Shown here: in pieces, positions 45,823 to 53,376 of the stretch | Position numbering within the stretch: position 1 is the stretch's first letter | Layout: each line of letters starts with the position of its first letter | Assembly (NCBI RefSeq): GCF_020281205.1 | Contig: NZ_JACXZC010000023.1 | Coordinates: 1 to 53,434, forward strand | DNA from: Empedobacter stercoris | GTDB taxonomy: Bacteria > Bacteroidota > Bacteroidia > Flavobacteriales > Weeksellaceae | DNA length: 53,434 bases | Reading direction: 5' to 3' | Translations under genes and position numbers: made by a program | The notes under the pieces: model-generated | Seen by the model: the letters and a program-made list of their open reading frames with translations, nothing else | The model's database searches: none | What the model was told of the DNA's origin: nothing

Positions 45823-45986
45823 GTGTTCTTTGAGCTTAACGTTAACCTAATTCAAGTAGATTAGGCGTTTATTTGTCGAAATGTAAAGTGTATTGTTATA
45901 AATTTGATATAGATTGAAATTTTAGAATTTAAATAATGAATTATTAATTAGTTATCTGTTTAATAATTGTATTTAAAATTAGCATT

Positions 45987-46380
45987 TTGCAATTTGTCCT
46001 CAACTTGTCCCCCTTTATTGAGTGTCTTATTGATTTGGGGTTTTATATTTTAACTTATCAATTAAAAAATATAAATAAAGATTGGGTTTTGGATTTTAAT
46101 ACTAAAATTAATTCTACAGATTATGCTTTGGTAATTTTATCGGCATGGTTTGATCAAAATTTATTAGGAAATAATCGAGCACCACCAGTGGCCAGAACGA
46201 AAGAAATGGAACTTGGCATTTAGAAGCAGATTATTCTGCAGTGCTTCTGAAAACAACGGTACTTGGCATATAACATGTGTTGTGTATCCTAAAAATTATG
46301 CTAAAATATTTCCTTTACAAGATATAAAGATGAACAACAAATCTACCTCTTCTGCAACTGCTGCTGTAATTAATTATTAA
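45987..46380 (+). pseudogene. Remnant of a secreted/surface protein gene with two frameshifts
   Basis: Three adjacent reading frames together read like one protein. Frame 1 is open to 46223 and carries WVLDFNTKINSTDYALVILS and WFDQNLLGNNRAPPVARTK. Near 46205 a second frame continues as NGTWHLEADYSA (to about 46240). From 46243 a third gives SENNGTWHITCVVYPKNYAK ... ATAAVINY and a stop at 46378-46380. GTWH occurs in both downstream parts, suggesting a short internal repeat. No proper start or signal peptide is found, so the 5' part is also lost. It lies just upstream of a second damaged secreted-protein gene on the same strand. Confidence 0.6.
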
Positions 46381-46397
46381 CCAACCTAAACTTTTCT

Positions 46398-46694
46398 ATG
46401 AAATACAATCTATCATTTATACTGTTGTTATTAACAGTTTATAGCACCGTATATGCTCAAATGGGTATTGGTGTTCCTAATCCTGTTCAAATGCTTGAAG
46501 TAAATAAAGGTGATGTCTACGTGAAAGAAAAATTTTATATTAATAATCTGCCTGCCTATAATGGGATAGCGCTTGGTCCTGACAAATTTCGAATAGTAGC
46601 TATAGATATTCCTAATGATACTAATAGTTCCTTGATAAACGGTAGGTTGATGGAATTTTCAGGAACAGCGACTATTACTTTTTTTATTCCTTGA
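46398..46694 (+). pseudogene. 5' fragment of a secreted Bacteroidota surface protein
   Basis: The start is intact: ATG, signal peptide (MKYNLSFILLLLTVYSTVYAQ), then a mature start of the common QMGIGVPNPVQMLEVNKGDV type. After about residue 85 (NGRLMEF) the frame runs into DNA that is the reverse complement of a helicase gene and stops 98 codons from the start. The natural C-terminal part is missing. The junction lies near 46650-46662. It should not make a functional product. Confidence 0.65.
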
Positions 46695-46915
46695 TTAATT
46701 AATTTGTCTAAGGCTAAAAACATTAAAGCTCTTGATTTTCCCGAAGCTGGAGGAGCTTTTAATAATAAATATTGTGCAGAACGCGCTTCAAATGCTTTTT
46801 CTTGCATTTCACGTATTCCATATTCATTTGTAGATTTACTTTGTCCAGTCTGTTTATAATTTACATTAACCAGATTAATTGGTTGTTTATAGTCGTTTGT
46901 TGTATTGGTTTTCAT
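46556..46915 (-). pseudogene. 5' fragment of a DEAD/DEAH-type helicase gene downstream of fic
   Basis: The ATG at 46915 and the N-terminus look natural: EYGIREMQEKAFEARSAQYL, then Walker A as APPASGKSRALMFLALDKL near residue 78 and KKVIVAVPE. After that the frame enters the antisense of the 46398 gene and stops at residue 119. Members of this helicase family are several hundred residues long, so most of the protein, including the DEAD box and second RecA domain, is gone. It starts 28 bases after the Fic gene on the same strand, so the two once formed an operon. Confidence 0.7.
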
Positions 46916-46943
46916 GTTTATTGAATAGAGTTATTATTTTGTT

Positions 46944-48059
46944 TTACACGCGTACTAATTGCATTAAAGGTTCGAAAGAATAAAGGGCTGCTCTTCTACC
47001 AGCTGCTTTTTCTCTTAAAACCAAATATCCATTTTCTTCTAATTTTTTAATAATCAGAACAGCAGTAGCATTTGGGATTTTCGTTGTATTCACAAACTTA
47101 TTATTTCTAAATACAGGATAAGTAAAAATAAAATCTAAAATTTCCATATTCCATTTGGAAGACAATATATCTGAAAATTCTGTTTTTGTTGTTTCGTATA
47201 AGTTTTTGATATTTTCTGCAATTTCTAAATTACGTATTGCTTGACTTTCTACTGCTTTCAAGAAAAATTTTATCCATTGGTTCCAATCATTAGAACGTGA
47301 AACCTCTCTCATTTGCTCGATGTATTCGTCTTTATTTTCTTCGAAATATCCACTGATATAAAAATGAGGTTGAGAAAGAATTTTTTCTTGCCATAAATTA
47401 AGTGTTATTAACATACGACCAATTCGACCATTTCCATCTTTAAATGGATGTAATGCCTCAAACTCTAAATGCATGATTGCTGTTTTAATTAAAGGCGGTA
47501 AATCGCAAGATTTGATATAATCAAAAAGATTTTCTAAACCTTGATCTAAGTTTTCTGGATTAATTGGTATAAACTGAATTTCTTTTTTACGGGTATCAGC
47601 TAAATAATTTTGCTCTTTTTTAAATTCACCAGGTGATTTGTTTGCTCCTCTTCCTAAGTACAGAAGTTGTTGATGCATTTGTTTAATAAAACTTATTGAA
47701 AAGCCATAACCGCTTTCTAAAGCATTTTGCGCATTCTTTAAAGCACGTTGATATAAAATAGTCTCTATAACATCAGCTTTAGCATTAGGATTATCTTGAC
47801 CTTCATTATCAGCTTCATATAACATAATCTCGTCCATTGTACTAATAGTTCCCTCTATACGAGATGAAATTACGGCTTCTTGATTTCTTAATGGAGCTAA
47901 AAGAATTTCTGTGTTATGTAAATTTTTTAGCATTTGATCAAATCGTGCAAGAGCGTCCGTTGCTTTCACAAGTTCCTGAATAAAATCTGCGTAGTTAATA
48001 TTTTGAGGAGGAAAATTATTGTAGTGATATTTTACAGCATTATCTATATTAAAATCCAT
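46944..48059 (-). CDS. Fic-domain protein (AMPylator) with C-terminal winged helix
   Basis: A 371-residue protein with a Fic_N domain (about 20-110), Fic catalytic core and a C-terminal winged-helix-like domain (about 290-371; KWNMEILDFIFTYPVFRNNK, then PNATAVLIIKKLEENGYL). The motif is complete, HPFKDGNGRIGR starting at His204. The autoinhibitory S/T-x3-E-G/N helix is also present (SSRIEG, 65-70), which marks a class II, self-inhibited Fic. Such enzymes transfer AMP to proteins. The winged helix suggests it also binds DNA, and three similar palindromes lie just upstream of its start (48096-48228). Downstream lies a broken helicase gene. Confidence 0.9.
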   Translation of the reverse strand: MDFNIDNAVKYHYNNFPPQNINYADFIQELVKATDALARFDQMLKNLHNTEILLAPLRNQEAVISSRIEGTISTMDEIMLYEADNEGQDNPNAKADVIETILYQRALKNAQNALESGYGFSISFIKQMHQQLLYLGRGANKSPGEFKKEQNYLADTRKKEIQFIPINPENLDQGLENLFDYIKSCDLPPLIKTAIMHLEFEALHPFKDGNGRIGRMLITLNLWQEKILSQPHFYISGYFEENKDEYIEQMREVSRSNDWNQWIKFFLKAVESQAIRNLEIAENIKNLYETTKTEFSDILSSKWNMEILDFIFTYPVFRNNKFVNTTKIPNATAVLIIKKLEENGYLVLREKAAGRRAALYSFEPLMQLVRV

Positions 48060-48095
48060 TTCACATTATATTGTATCCAAATATAAATAAAATTA

Positions 48096-48228
48096 TGTAA
48101 ACAAGTGTGTTTGATTACAAAAAACAGCAAAAAACAACAATCAAATAGATTTGATTACAAAAGTTGTAAACAAAAAAGTTTGCTTACAACTTTTGCTTAG
48201 AAAATGTAAACAACAAATTTAGCTTACA
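48096..48228 (-). promoter_or_regulatory. Array of 24-bp palindromic operator-like sites upstream of fic
   Basis: Three 24-bp sites read TGTAAACAA-N5/6-TTTGnTTACA or close: 48096-48119, 48165-48188 and 48205-48228. The second is extended by AAAAGT/ACTTTT flanks into a 36-bp imperfect palindrome. A fourth partial site keeps only the right half, TTTGATTACA, at 48150-48159. Centre spacings are 40, 29 and 40 bp. They sit 37-169 bases upstream of the Fic ATG. The natural reading is an operator array, perhaps bound by the Fic winged helix itself. Confidence 0.6.
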
Positions 48229-48241
48229 ATTTCTGTTATCA

Positions 48242-48285
48242 AAATATTTTATTTACAAAAATGCGACTCATTTTGTAAATAAAAT
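48242..48285. repeat. 14-bp inverted repeat upstream of the operator array
   Basis: TTTTATTTACAAAA and TTTTGTAAATAAAA surround ATGCGACTCA, forming a strong AT-rich hairpin. It may terminate transcripts reading in from the radC side, or be a distant variant of the operator motif. It lies next to the stop codon of the fragment ending at 48289. Confidence 0.5.
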
Positions 48286-48288
48286 AAA

Positions 48289-48444
48289 TTATTTCTTCTT
48301 CCCTTTTTTCTCTTTCGCAAACAACGTTTCTTTTGTTGTCATTTCGTCATAGAGTTTGAACAGATATTCTAATCGCTCTTCGTCTGAATGGAAAGGTGCT
48401 AAACGATAAAGCTGATATATGAGGGGATGAAATCGGGGATGATT
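48289..48444 (-). pseudogene. C-terminal fragment of an unknown gene
   Basis: An open frame of about 51 codons, bounded by an upstream stop near 48447, with no start codon. It reads as a typical protein C-terminus: LYRLAPFHSDEERLEYLFKL, then YDEMTTKETLFAKEKKGKKK and stop. The family is not recognised. It stands alone between radC and the fic operators, so it is probably what remains of a gene deleted during island rearrangement. Confidence 0.4.
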
Positions 48445-48488
48445 CTTTCAAATCTAATCTCTAATTCTACTCGTATATTTTCTCTAAA

Positions 48489-48923
48489 TCAAAGAATTCC
48501 TTCGTCTGCAAAACTAAGGTAAGAATTTTTAGCCATAATAATATGGTCTAATAATCTAACATCAAATAACTCGCAACATTCTTTTATTTTAGAGGTTATG
48601 CGTTTGTCACTTTCGCTTGCTTTTAGATTACCACTTGGATGGTTGTGGGATATAATAAGTCCAGAAGCATTCGTTTTAAGCACCAAACTCATAATTAATA
48701 TAACATCAACACTACAATTAATTACCCCTCCTTTGAATAGGCTTTTTATACCCAATACTTGATTTGCTTGATTTAAAAGCAACAACTTGAATTCTTCTTG
48801 TAGCTCTATTGTATCCATATCCCAATTCGATTTTAAGACTTGGTAAACTTCACTACTTCCCAATACTTTGATTACCTCATCAACTTCATTAGTATATGAG
48901 ATTTTAATTTCTGATACCTTCAT
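48489..48923 (-). CDS. RadC-like JAB-domain protein
   Basis: A 144-residue protein with the JAB/MPN metalloprotease-like domain of RadC family members. The zinc motif is ISHNHPSGNLKASESD (His93, His95, Asp106), with a conserved Glu in the FKLLLLNQANQVLG strand region. The N-terminal helix-hairpin-helix of chromosomal RadC is missing. This short form is typical of integrative elements and genomic islands in Bacteroidota. A repair role is doubtful; its presence marks the region as mobile-element-derived. Confidence 0.88.
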   Translation of the reverse strand: MKVSEIKISYTNEVDEVIKVLGSSEVYQVLKSNWDMDTIELQEEFKLLLLNQANQVLGIKSLFKGGVINCSVDVILIMSLVLKTNASGLIISHNHPSGNLKASESDKRITSKIKECCELFDVRLLDHIIMAKNSYLSFADEGIL

Positions 48924-49018
48924 TTTTGGCTATATTATTTTAGTGTAGAGATAAAATTGTGTACTGATTTCGTGCTCAAAACAAGCTTTTTCGTTTACCT
49001 CTACGTTGTTAAACATTA

Positions 49019-49094
49019 ATTTAGAATCACAGGAGGATGAATAATTCCACCAGAAAAAACCGTATTTCAATAAAGAGGTACGGGGGATTCTAAA
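49019..49094. other. Structured intergenic element upstream of radC
   Basis: Outer arms TTTAGAATC (49020-49028) and GATTCTAAA (49086-49094) enclose an inner CCGTA...TACGG stem (about 49060-49083). It also has more G/C than the flanks, including GGAGGATG and TACGGGGG. The nesting suggests an RNA structure or a site for element-encoded proteins. No open frame. Confidence 0.4.
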
Positions 49095-49344
49095 TTCTCC
49101 AAAAATAGACGGGGGTTATTTGAAGGTAGTTTACGTATTCGAAAATTTTATAAATTTTTTTTTGTAAGAATTGTAAGGTTTGTAATAATTGAGGGAATAC
49201 TATTTACATTTTTTTCCTTTGAAGTTTTCAACTTTCAGAAAGATACAAAAGAGATATTTTATACCATGTTTTACAAATATTTATAATGATGTAAACATTC
49301 ATGTCGAAATTGCTATATTGCGTATTTAAATTAACTAATTCAAT

Positions 49345-49990
49345 ATGAAATATAAAAATATATTTTTTATTTTAATGTATAGGTGTAGTATACTTTACAA
49401 AAGTAACTTCTAAAGTTGACAACGAAAAAGAACTAGGTGTTACTATTAATGGAGTAACATGGGCTATTTCCAATGTGGGTTATAATGGTACATTTACTAA
49501 GAGTCCAGAAGATATTGGTATGTTATACCAGTGGAATAGTATAGAGGGGTTTGAAGTTTTGAATTTAAATAATAACGATTCAATAAAAGATTGGGATTCA
49601 ATAAAGAATGGTAAGTGGATAGGCTCATCACCTTTTATTTCTTTGAATTTTTGGAGTAATAACGTATGTCCTGTTGGATGGCATGTTCCAAGTACTGATG
49701 AATTTGAATCATTAATATCTTCTAAAAGCACATACGGTAAATTGAATGGTAAATCAGGTTATTATTTTGGAAAAAAAGGTAACCAAATATTTTTGCCTAC
49801 TACAGGTATGATTTCATCTAATGGAGTTTATTATTTTAAAGATAAAATTGGTGCTTATTGGAGCAGTGAATCGCATTTTCAAGATTTAAAAGACGCTCGC
49901 TATATGATTGTTGAAGAAAGAGGTGTTATACGTTTAAGTGGTTTACGTTCTTTTGGTCATTGTATAAGATGCGTAAAAGATAAAAATTAA
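49345..49990 (+). pseudogene. FISUMP-domain secreted protein with frameshift in the signal peptide
   Basis: From about 49382 to the stop at 49988-49990 the frame encodes a complete Fibrobacter-succinogenes-major-paralogous-type (FISUMP) domain: VTINGVTWAISNVGYNG, MLYQWNS, then NVCPVGWHVPSTDEFESLIS, LPTTG, GAYWSS and the C-terminal HCIRCVKD. The only good start with a hydrophobic signal (ATG 49345, MKYKNIFFILMY) is one frame off. The two join if one base is removed between about 49376 and 49410. GTG at 49475 is the first start codon in the domain frame, but it would lose the signal and the domain start. Confidence 0.65.
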
Positions 49991-50351
49991 TAGTAATTTT
50001 GTATTTAAATTCAGATTAGTATAATTATTAAATAAAACAAAAATATATTTAATATAATTTGGTTATAGTGGGCTTGTCCGCGATAGCCCGTAGGCGACTA
50101 TAATGCCACGTTATGTAACTTAGCTAGGCTTCGAGTTGTGGGTTTTGAGTGATGAGTTTTGAGTGATTTTGCTTTTGTTGGCGATTGGAATAAGCGAAAT
50201 GTGCCCCTGAAATGAATTCAGGGTGACTGGAGCGGTGAATATATTGACTTTTCGTTAATAGTTTTTATAAATAGGATATAACAAATATGCGAGAATCTGG
50301 TGGAATCTCGCATTTATTATTTTTATCTATTTAAATAACTACATTATTAAA
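49991..50351. other. 361-bp intergenic region with a short tandem repeat and terminator
   Basis: GTTTTGAGTGAT occurs twice at 50142-50153 and 50156-50167 (period 14). The stretch 50066-50140 is more GC-rich and faintly resembles the dispersed repeat (CCGCGATAGCCCG). A hairpin ATGCGAGA/TCTCGCAT at 50287-50313 can end the PIN operon on the minus strand. No gene seen. Confidence 0.5.
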
Positions 50352-50957
50352 TTATTTAGGAATATTTAGTTGTAAGAATCTATTAAACAATGTATCGCTT
50401 TCTGTCATAACCTCTACATCCTCTACCCAAAAATCTTTATCATCTGTAACTAATATATAATTATTTGCTTTACAGATCTGGTAATAGTAATGATCATTAA
50501 AATCTAAATGAATCGGTAAATCTTTAAGAATATGTTTTAATTTAAATTTTTCTCCTAATTCATCTGATACTAAGTGTAAAGTATCATGCATGTCTCTGAT
50601 TTCATCGCATAGTAATGTATATGCAATTTTAAAATCATTTGATTTTCTAAAAACAGCTTTATAAAAATCTTTAGGAGGTGTGTAATTAGGATCTTGTTTT
50701 TGCATTTTTAATAAAAACTTTTCCATGTGTACATCTCTAAGAATACGATTAATTACTTCTGATAAAACTAATGCAGTAACAACAATTTTACATTTACTAT
50801 TATCTTGAATTTTCTCTACAAATGTGATGTAATTTTTGTCCTTGAAAGAAGGTTTAGATTTAGGAGCTAGAATTTTAATCCAAATGTTAGCATCTAAAAA
50901 ATAAAATGCACCATCTTTTGGACGTGCATTTTGCGTTTTTGAATATTTATAAGGCAT
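50352..50957 (-). CDS. PIN-domain nuclease
   Basis: A 201-residue protein with the PIN fold: FYFLDANIWIKIL near residue 18 (first Asp22), a central acidic helix VVTALVLSEVINRILRD near 60, and the C-terminal YILVTDDKDFWVEDVEV near 170 (acidic pair). PIN proteins are Mg2+/Mn2+-dependent RNases and are the toxins of VapBC systems. This one has no antitoxin-like neighbour. Instead it follows an ATPase and a STAS-like gene by 18 bases, so it is likely their effector or partner. Family is clear; target is unknown. Confidence 0.85.
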   Translation of the reverse strand: MPYKYSKTQNARPKDGAFYFLDANIWIKILAPKSKPSFKDKNYITFVEKIQDNSKCKIVVTALVLSEVINRILRDVHMEKFLLKMQKQDPNYTPPKDFYKAVFRKSNDFKIAYTLLCDEIRDMHDTLHLVSDELGEKFKLKHILKDLPIHLDFNDHYYYQICKANNYILVTDDKDFWVEDVEVMTESDTLFNRFLQLNIPK

Positions 50958-50975
50958 AATTAACCTTTTCTTTTT

Positions 50976-51296
50976 TTATAAAGAAACAATCATATTATCT
51001 ACTAATTCATCGTATTGGTCTCCTAAAAGAGCGTTTTCAATGATGTCTTCAACTTTGAATTTAAACATTGGTTTATCTTCTGGAAATACAAAGTTATTAG
51101 TATTCACATTGTTATAAATTAAAGCATATTGCCCTATTGATTCATTTAAAAAAGCTGTAGAAATACGCTTAATCCCTTCAAATGAAAGAATTAAAGAATC
51201 AGGATTAATCTCTTTAATTGCATTAAAAACATTAATACCATCTTCAATATTTGTAGCTAAATTAGAATTTATAATATCTAAAATATTGATTTTCAT
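50976..51296 (-). CDS. STAS-like protein (DUF4325)
   Basis: A 106-residue protein starting at ATG 51296 (MKINILDIINS). A longer frame to 51338 would overlap its own promoter. It shows the DUF4325 STAS-like pattern: a strand and helix region, then SLILSFEGIKRISTAFLNES, and a short acidic end. STAS-like domains mediate partner switching with GHKL ATPases in anti-sigma systems. The preceding gene encodes exactly such an ATPase. It sits between the ATPase and the PIN gene, all on one strand. Confidence 0.75.
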   Translation of the reverse strand: MKINILDIINSNLATNIEDGINVFNAIKEINPDSLILSFEGIKRISTAFLNESIGQYALIYNNVNTNNFVFPEDKPMFKFKVEDIIENALLGDQYDELVDNMIVSL

Positions 51297-51324
51297 AATT
51301 TTGCTTTTAAACGGTTTGTGTTTG

Positions 51325-51356
51325 CAAAGGTACAACACTAAATTTCAAATACCAAA
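51325..51356 (-). promoter_or_regulatory. Internal promoter of the STAS/PIN genes
   Basis: On the minus strand, TTTG (51356-51353) and TACCTTTG (51332-51325) are 20 bases apart, a full Bacteroidota promoter match overlapping the 3' end of the ATPase gene. Transcription would begin near 51318, 22 bases before ATG 51296, so the STAS and PIN genes can be expressed without the ATPase. Confidence 0.6.
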
Positions 51357-52177
51357 TTTACTATTGTACCTATGAATGGTTTATTAAAAATCTGTTTTTT
51401 CAAAGGAGAATTTTCAAGATTTTTACTCCAAAATGTATCACCTGTTATAATTTGAAAATCTCCATTACTTGAACTAAAATAATTATTTAAATCATATAAA
51501 CCAAGCCCACCTGGTGTATTTTTTTTAGTTGTATTTCTTTTTTCTAATGCCCACTTGATTGCTTGATAGTTTGACTGTACTTCATTCTTTGTTTTTTCAG
51601 CGATTGCAGGAAGAAAACCTATCCCTAAATCTACCATCGTAAAAATAAGTTTAGATTGTCTAGGGTAATATTGACCACATACAAAGAAATCGTTTTCGGT
51701 TTGAGCATGAAGTTGGATATTACAAAAAATTTCATTTAATGCATCTAGTATACAATCACTCTGTTCATCAGATAAATTCGGCATACCTCTATGTTGCATC
51801 AAATTATTTTCTATATAATGATTGAAACCCTCTTTATCTTTCTGATCAAAATTTTGGAAAGCGATTGTAGAATTTCTTTCGTCCGATTTATAATTCTCTG
51901 AATTTAAAAATCCATTACGAAAGAGTACATCAAATCTATTTTCTAAAAATGCTAAATCTGTAGTAAACTTTAGATTATTATTATCTATTAATAATTGAAT
52001 CATCGCTCCAAATATGGCGCTTAAATTCGCATCAAACCATCTTAGATGATAGAAATCGATAGATATTATACAATCAAAATAATCTTTCGCTTCATTATAA
52101 AATTTAAATAATTCATTGATACCTACAAAATTTGTAGTTAGATCACCTCCAATTTTAACAACTATCGTATTCTCCAT
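51338..52177 (-). CDS. STAS-like/GHKL ATPase protein
   Basis: A 279-residue cytosolic protein from ATG 52177; an upstream TTG at 52186 overlaps the promoter. The first 105 residues have a STAS-like pattern (IVVKIGGDLTTNF, then CIISIDFYHLRWFDANLSAI). Residues of about 140-260 are a GHKL ATPase: N box ILDALNEIFCNIQLHAQTEN, G1 MVDLGIGF, and G2 TPGGLGLYDL. It lacks the His phospho-acceptor and dimerisation region of histidine kinases, so it resembles anti-sigma-type kinases. It leads the STAS-PIN cassette. Confidence 0.75.
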   Translation of the reverse strand: MENTIVVKIGGDLTTNFVGINELFKFYNEAKDYFDCIISIDFYHLRWFDANLSAIFGAMIQLLIDNNNLKFTTDLAFLENRFDVLFRNGFLNSENYKSDERNSTIAFQNFDQKDKEGFNHYIENNLMQHRGMPNLSDEQSDCILDALNEIFCNIQLHAQTENDFFVCGQYYPRQSKLIFTMVDLGIGFLPAIAEKTKNEVQSNYQAIKWALEKRNTTKKNTPGGLGLYDLNNYFSSSNGDFQIITGDTFWSKNLENSPLKKQIFNKPFIGTIVNLVFEI

Positions 52178-52183
52178 ATTTTG

Positions 52184-52191
52184 CAAATCTA
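52184..52191 (-). promoter_or_regulatory. Putative -7 box of the ATPase gene
   Basis: TAGATTTG on the minus strand ends six bases before ATG 52177. Transcription would then start within a few bases of the start codon, giving a leaderless or nearly leaderless mRNA. No clear TTG element upstream. Confidence 0.4.
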
Positions 52192-52356
52192 TGTTTTCCC
52201 CTATTTCTGCTATAATTTTGTTTGGTAATTTATAAAAAGGTTATTAACAGGTTGTTAATTAACACAAATTAAATATGTTATCTCTGCCTATTTATGAAAA
52301 TAATTCCCAACTAAATAGAGGGGATAATAGTATATTAAAGTAAATTATAAGAATAT

Positions 52357-53376
52357 TTAAGATAAGATCCAATTAATACAGTTTTGAATTTCTTCATAAT
52401 CATCAGGCAATAAAGTTTCTAAATCACTGCTATCTAAACTAGCACAAAATGATGCCCATATTTGGTTACTCTTCCCATTTAAATGCAAATGATCTTCAAT
52501 AGTCCCTTTTTTCCATACCCAAATATTATGTTCTTTCATTTTCTCACATATATTTACAATATTATCTTTAACAGATTCATATTTTGCAAGTATAGCGAAT
52601 CCTTCTGCTGCTGTTTTAGAATTTCCCTTTTGTGGCCAACCATCTGGAGCTAATGATATATTTTCAGTATCAGCAATATTTGTTAAACAATTTAAACAAG
52701 CCTGAATATCTAAATCACCTTCAACTAGATAGCCATTCTTTATACCATATTTTAAAGCATAATCTAAGTCTACAATAGCTTTAGTAGGTAAATCCATAAC
52801 ATCTAATACTTGCATTGCTTTTTTTGTACTCCCAGAACCATCTAATTTTACTAAAGCAGCTTTATGATGTAATATAGCTTTATTGGTAATGTTTTCAATA
52901 AGAAATGGAATTAAAACATTTTCTGTTTTACCTTCAGTTAGTATTACTCTTTCCGAAAATAAAATATTACTTGAATTACTTAAAGAATATAATATAGTAA
53001 GTTGAGATTCTGCTTCTGTTTCAATTGTAGGTACGGCACTTCTTAAAGTTACTCTTTTAAAAGTTCCTTGTATATTATTTTTTCTAACAAGTACTGCATT
53101 ACCTACATCTTTATGAGTTATCATAAATGGTGAATGAGTAGTGAAAATAACTTGATAACCTTGTTCAGCAAGAATATTTAATGACTTTCTTAATATTTCT
53201 ATTGCTTGAGGATGTAAATACAATTCTGGTTCATCAATTAATAACAATGTTGTAGTAGCATTTTCTTGTTGATTTAGTTTTAAATCAGCTAAATGACGAA
53301 TTAATGTCATTTGGATAGATCTTTGAGCTCCGTGACCTAGTGAACTTACATCCTTGGCATTGTAAATCGTCAGCAA
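52357..53376 (-). pseudogene. 5'-truncated OLD-family ATPase/TOPRIM nuclease
   Basis: A 339-residue frame covering the C-terminal half of an overcoming-lysogenization-defect type protein. It begins with an ABC-like signature (SSLGHGAQRSIQM, residues 11-23), then Walker B LLLIDEPE (Asp48-Glu49) and H-loop THSPF (His81). A TOPRIM domain follows, with ILTEGKTENVLI near 145 and the VDLDYA acidic motif near 202. The N-terminal ATPase part with Walker A is absent. The frame meets a stop at 53395-53397, and the only start is TTG 53376. The DNA beyond 53376 looks unrelated, so the gene was cut by an insertion or rearrangement. Confidence 0.7.

Noticed and set aside
44437-46000. tRNA-Arg as the attachment site of the accessory region
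   Set aside because: I found no direct repeat of the tRNA 3' end further along the window, and no integrase gene; a conserved gene lies between them.
48061-48288. Possible CRISPR-like array (repeated 24-bp units)
   Set aside because: Units are imperfect palindromes with unequal spacing and no uniform spacers, and there are no cas genes; an operator array explains them better.
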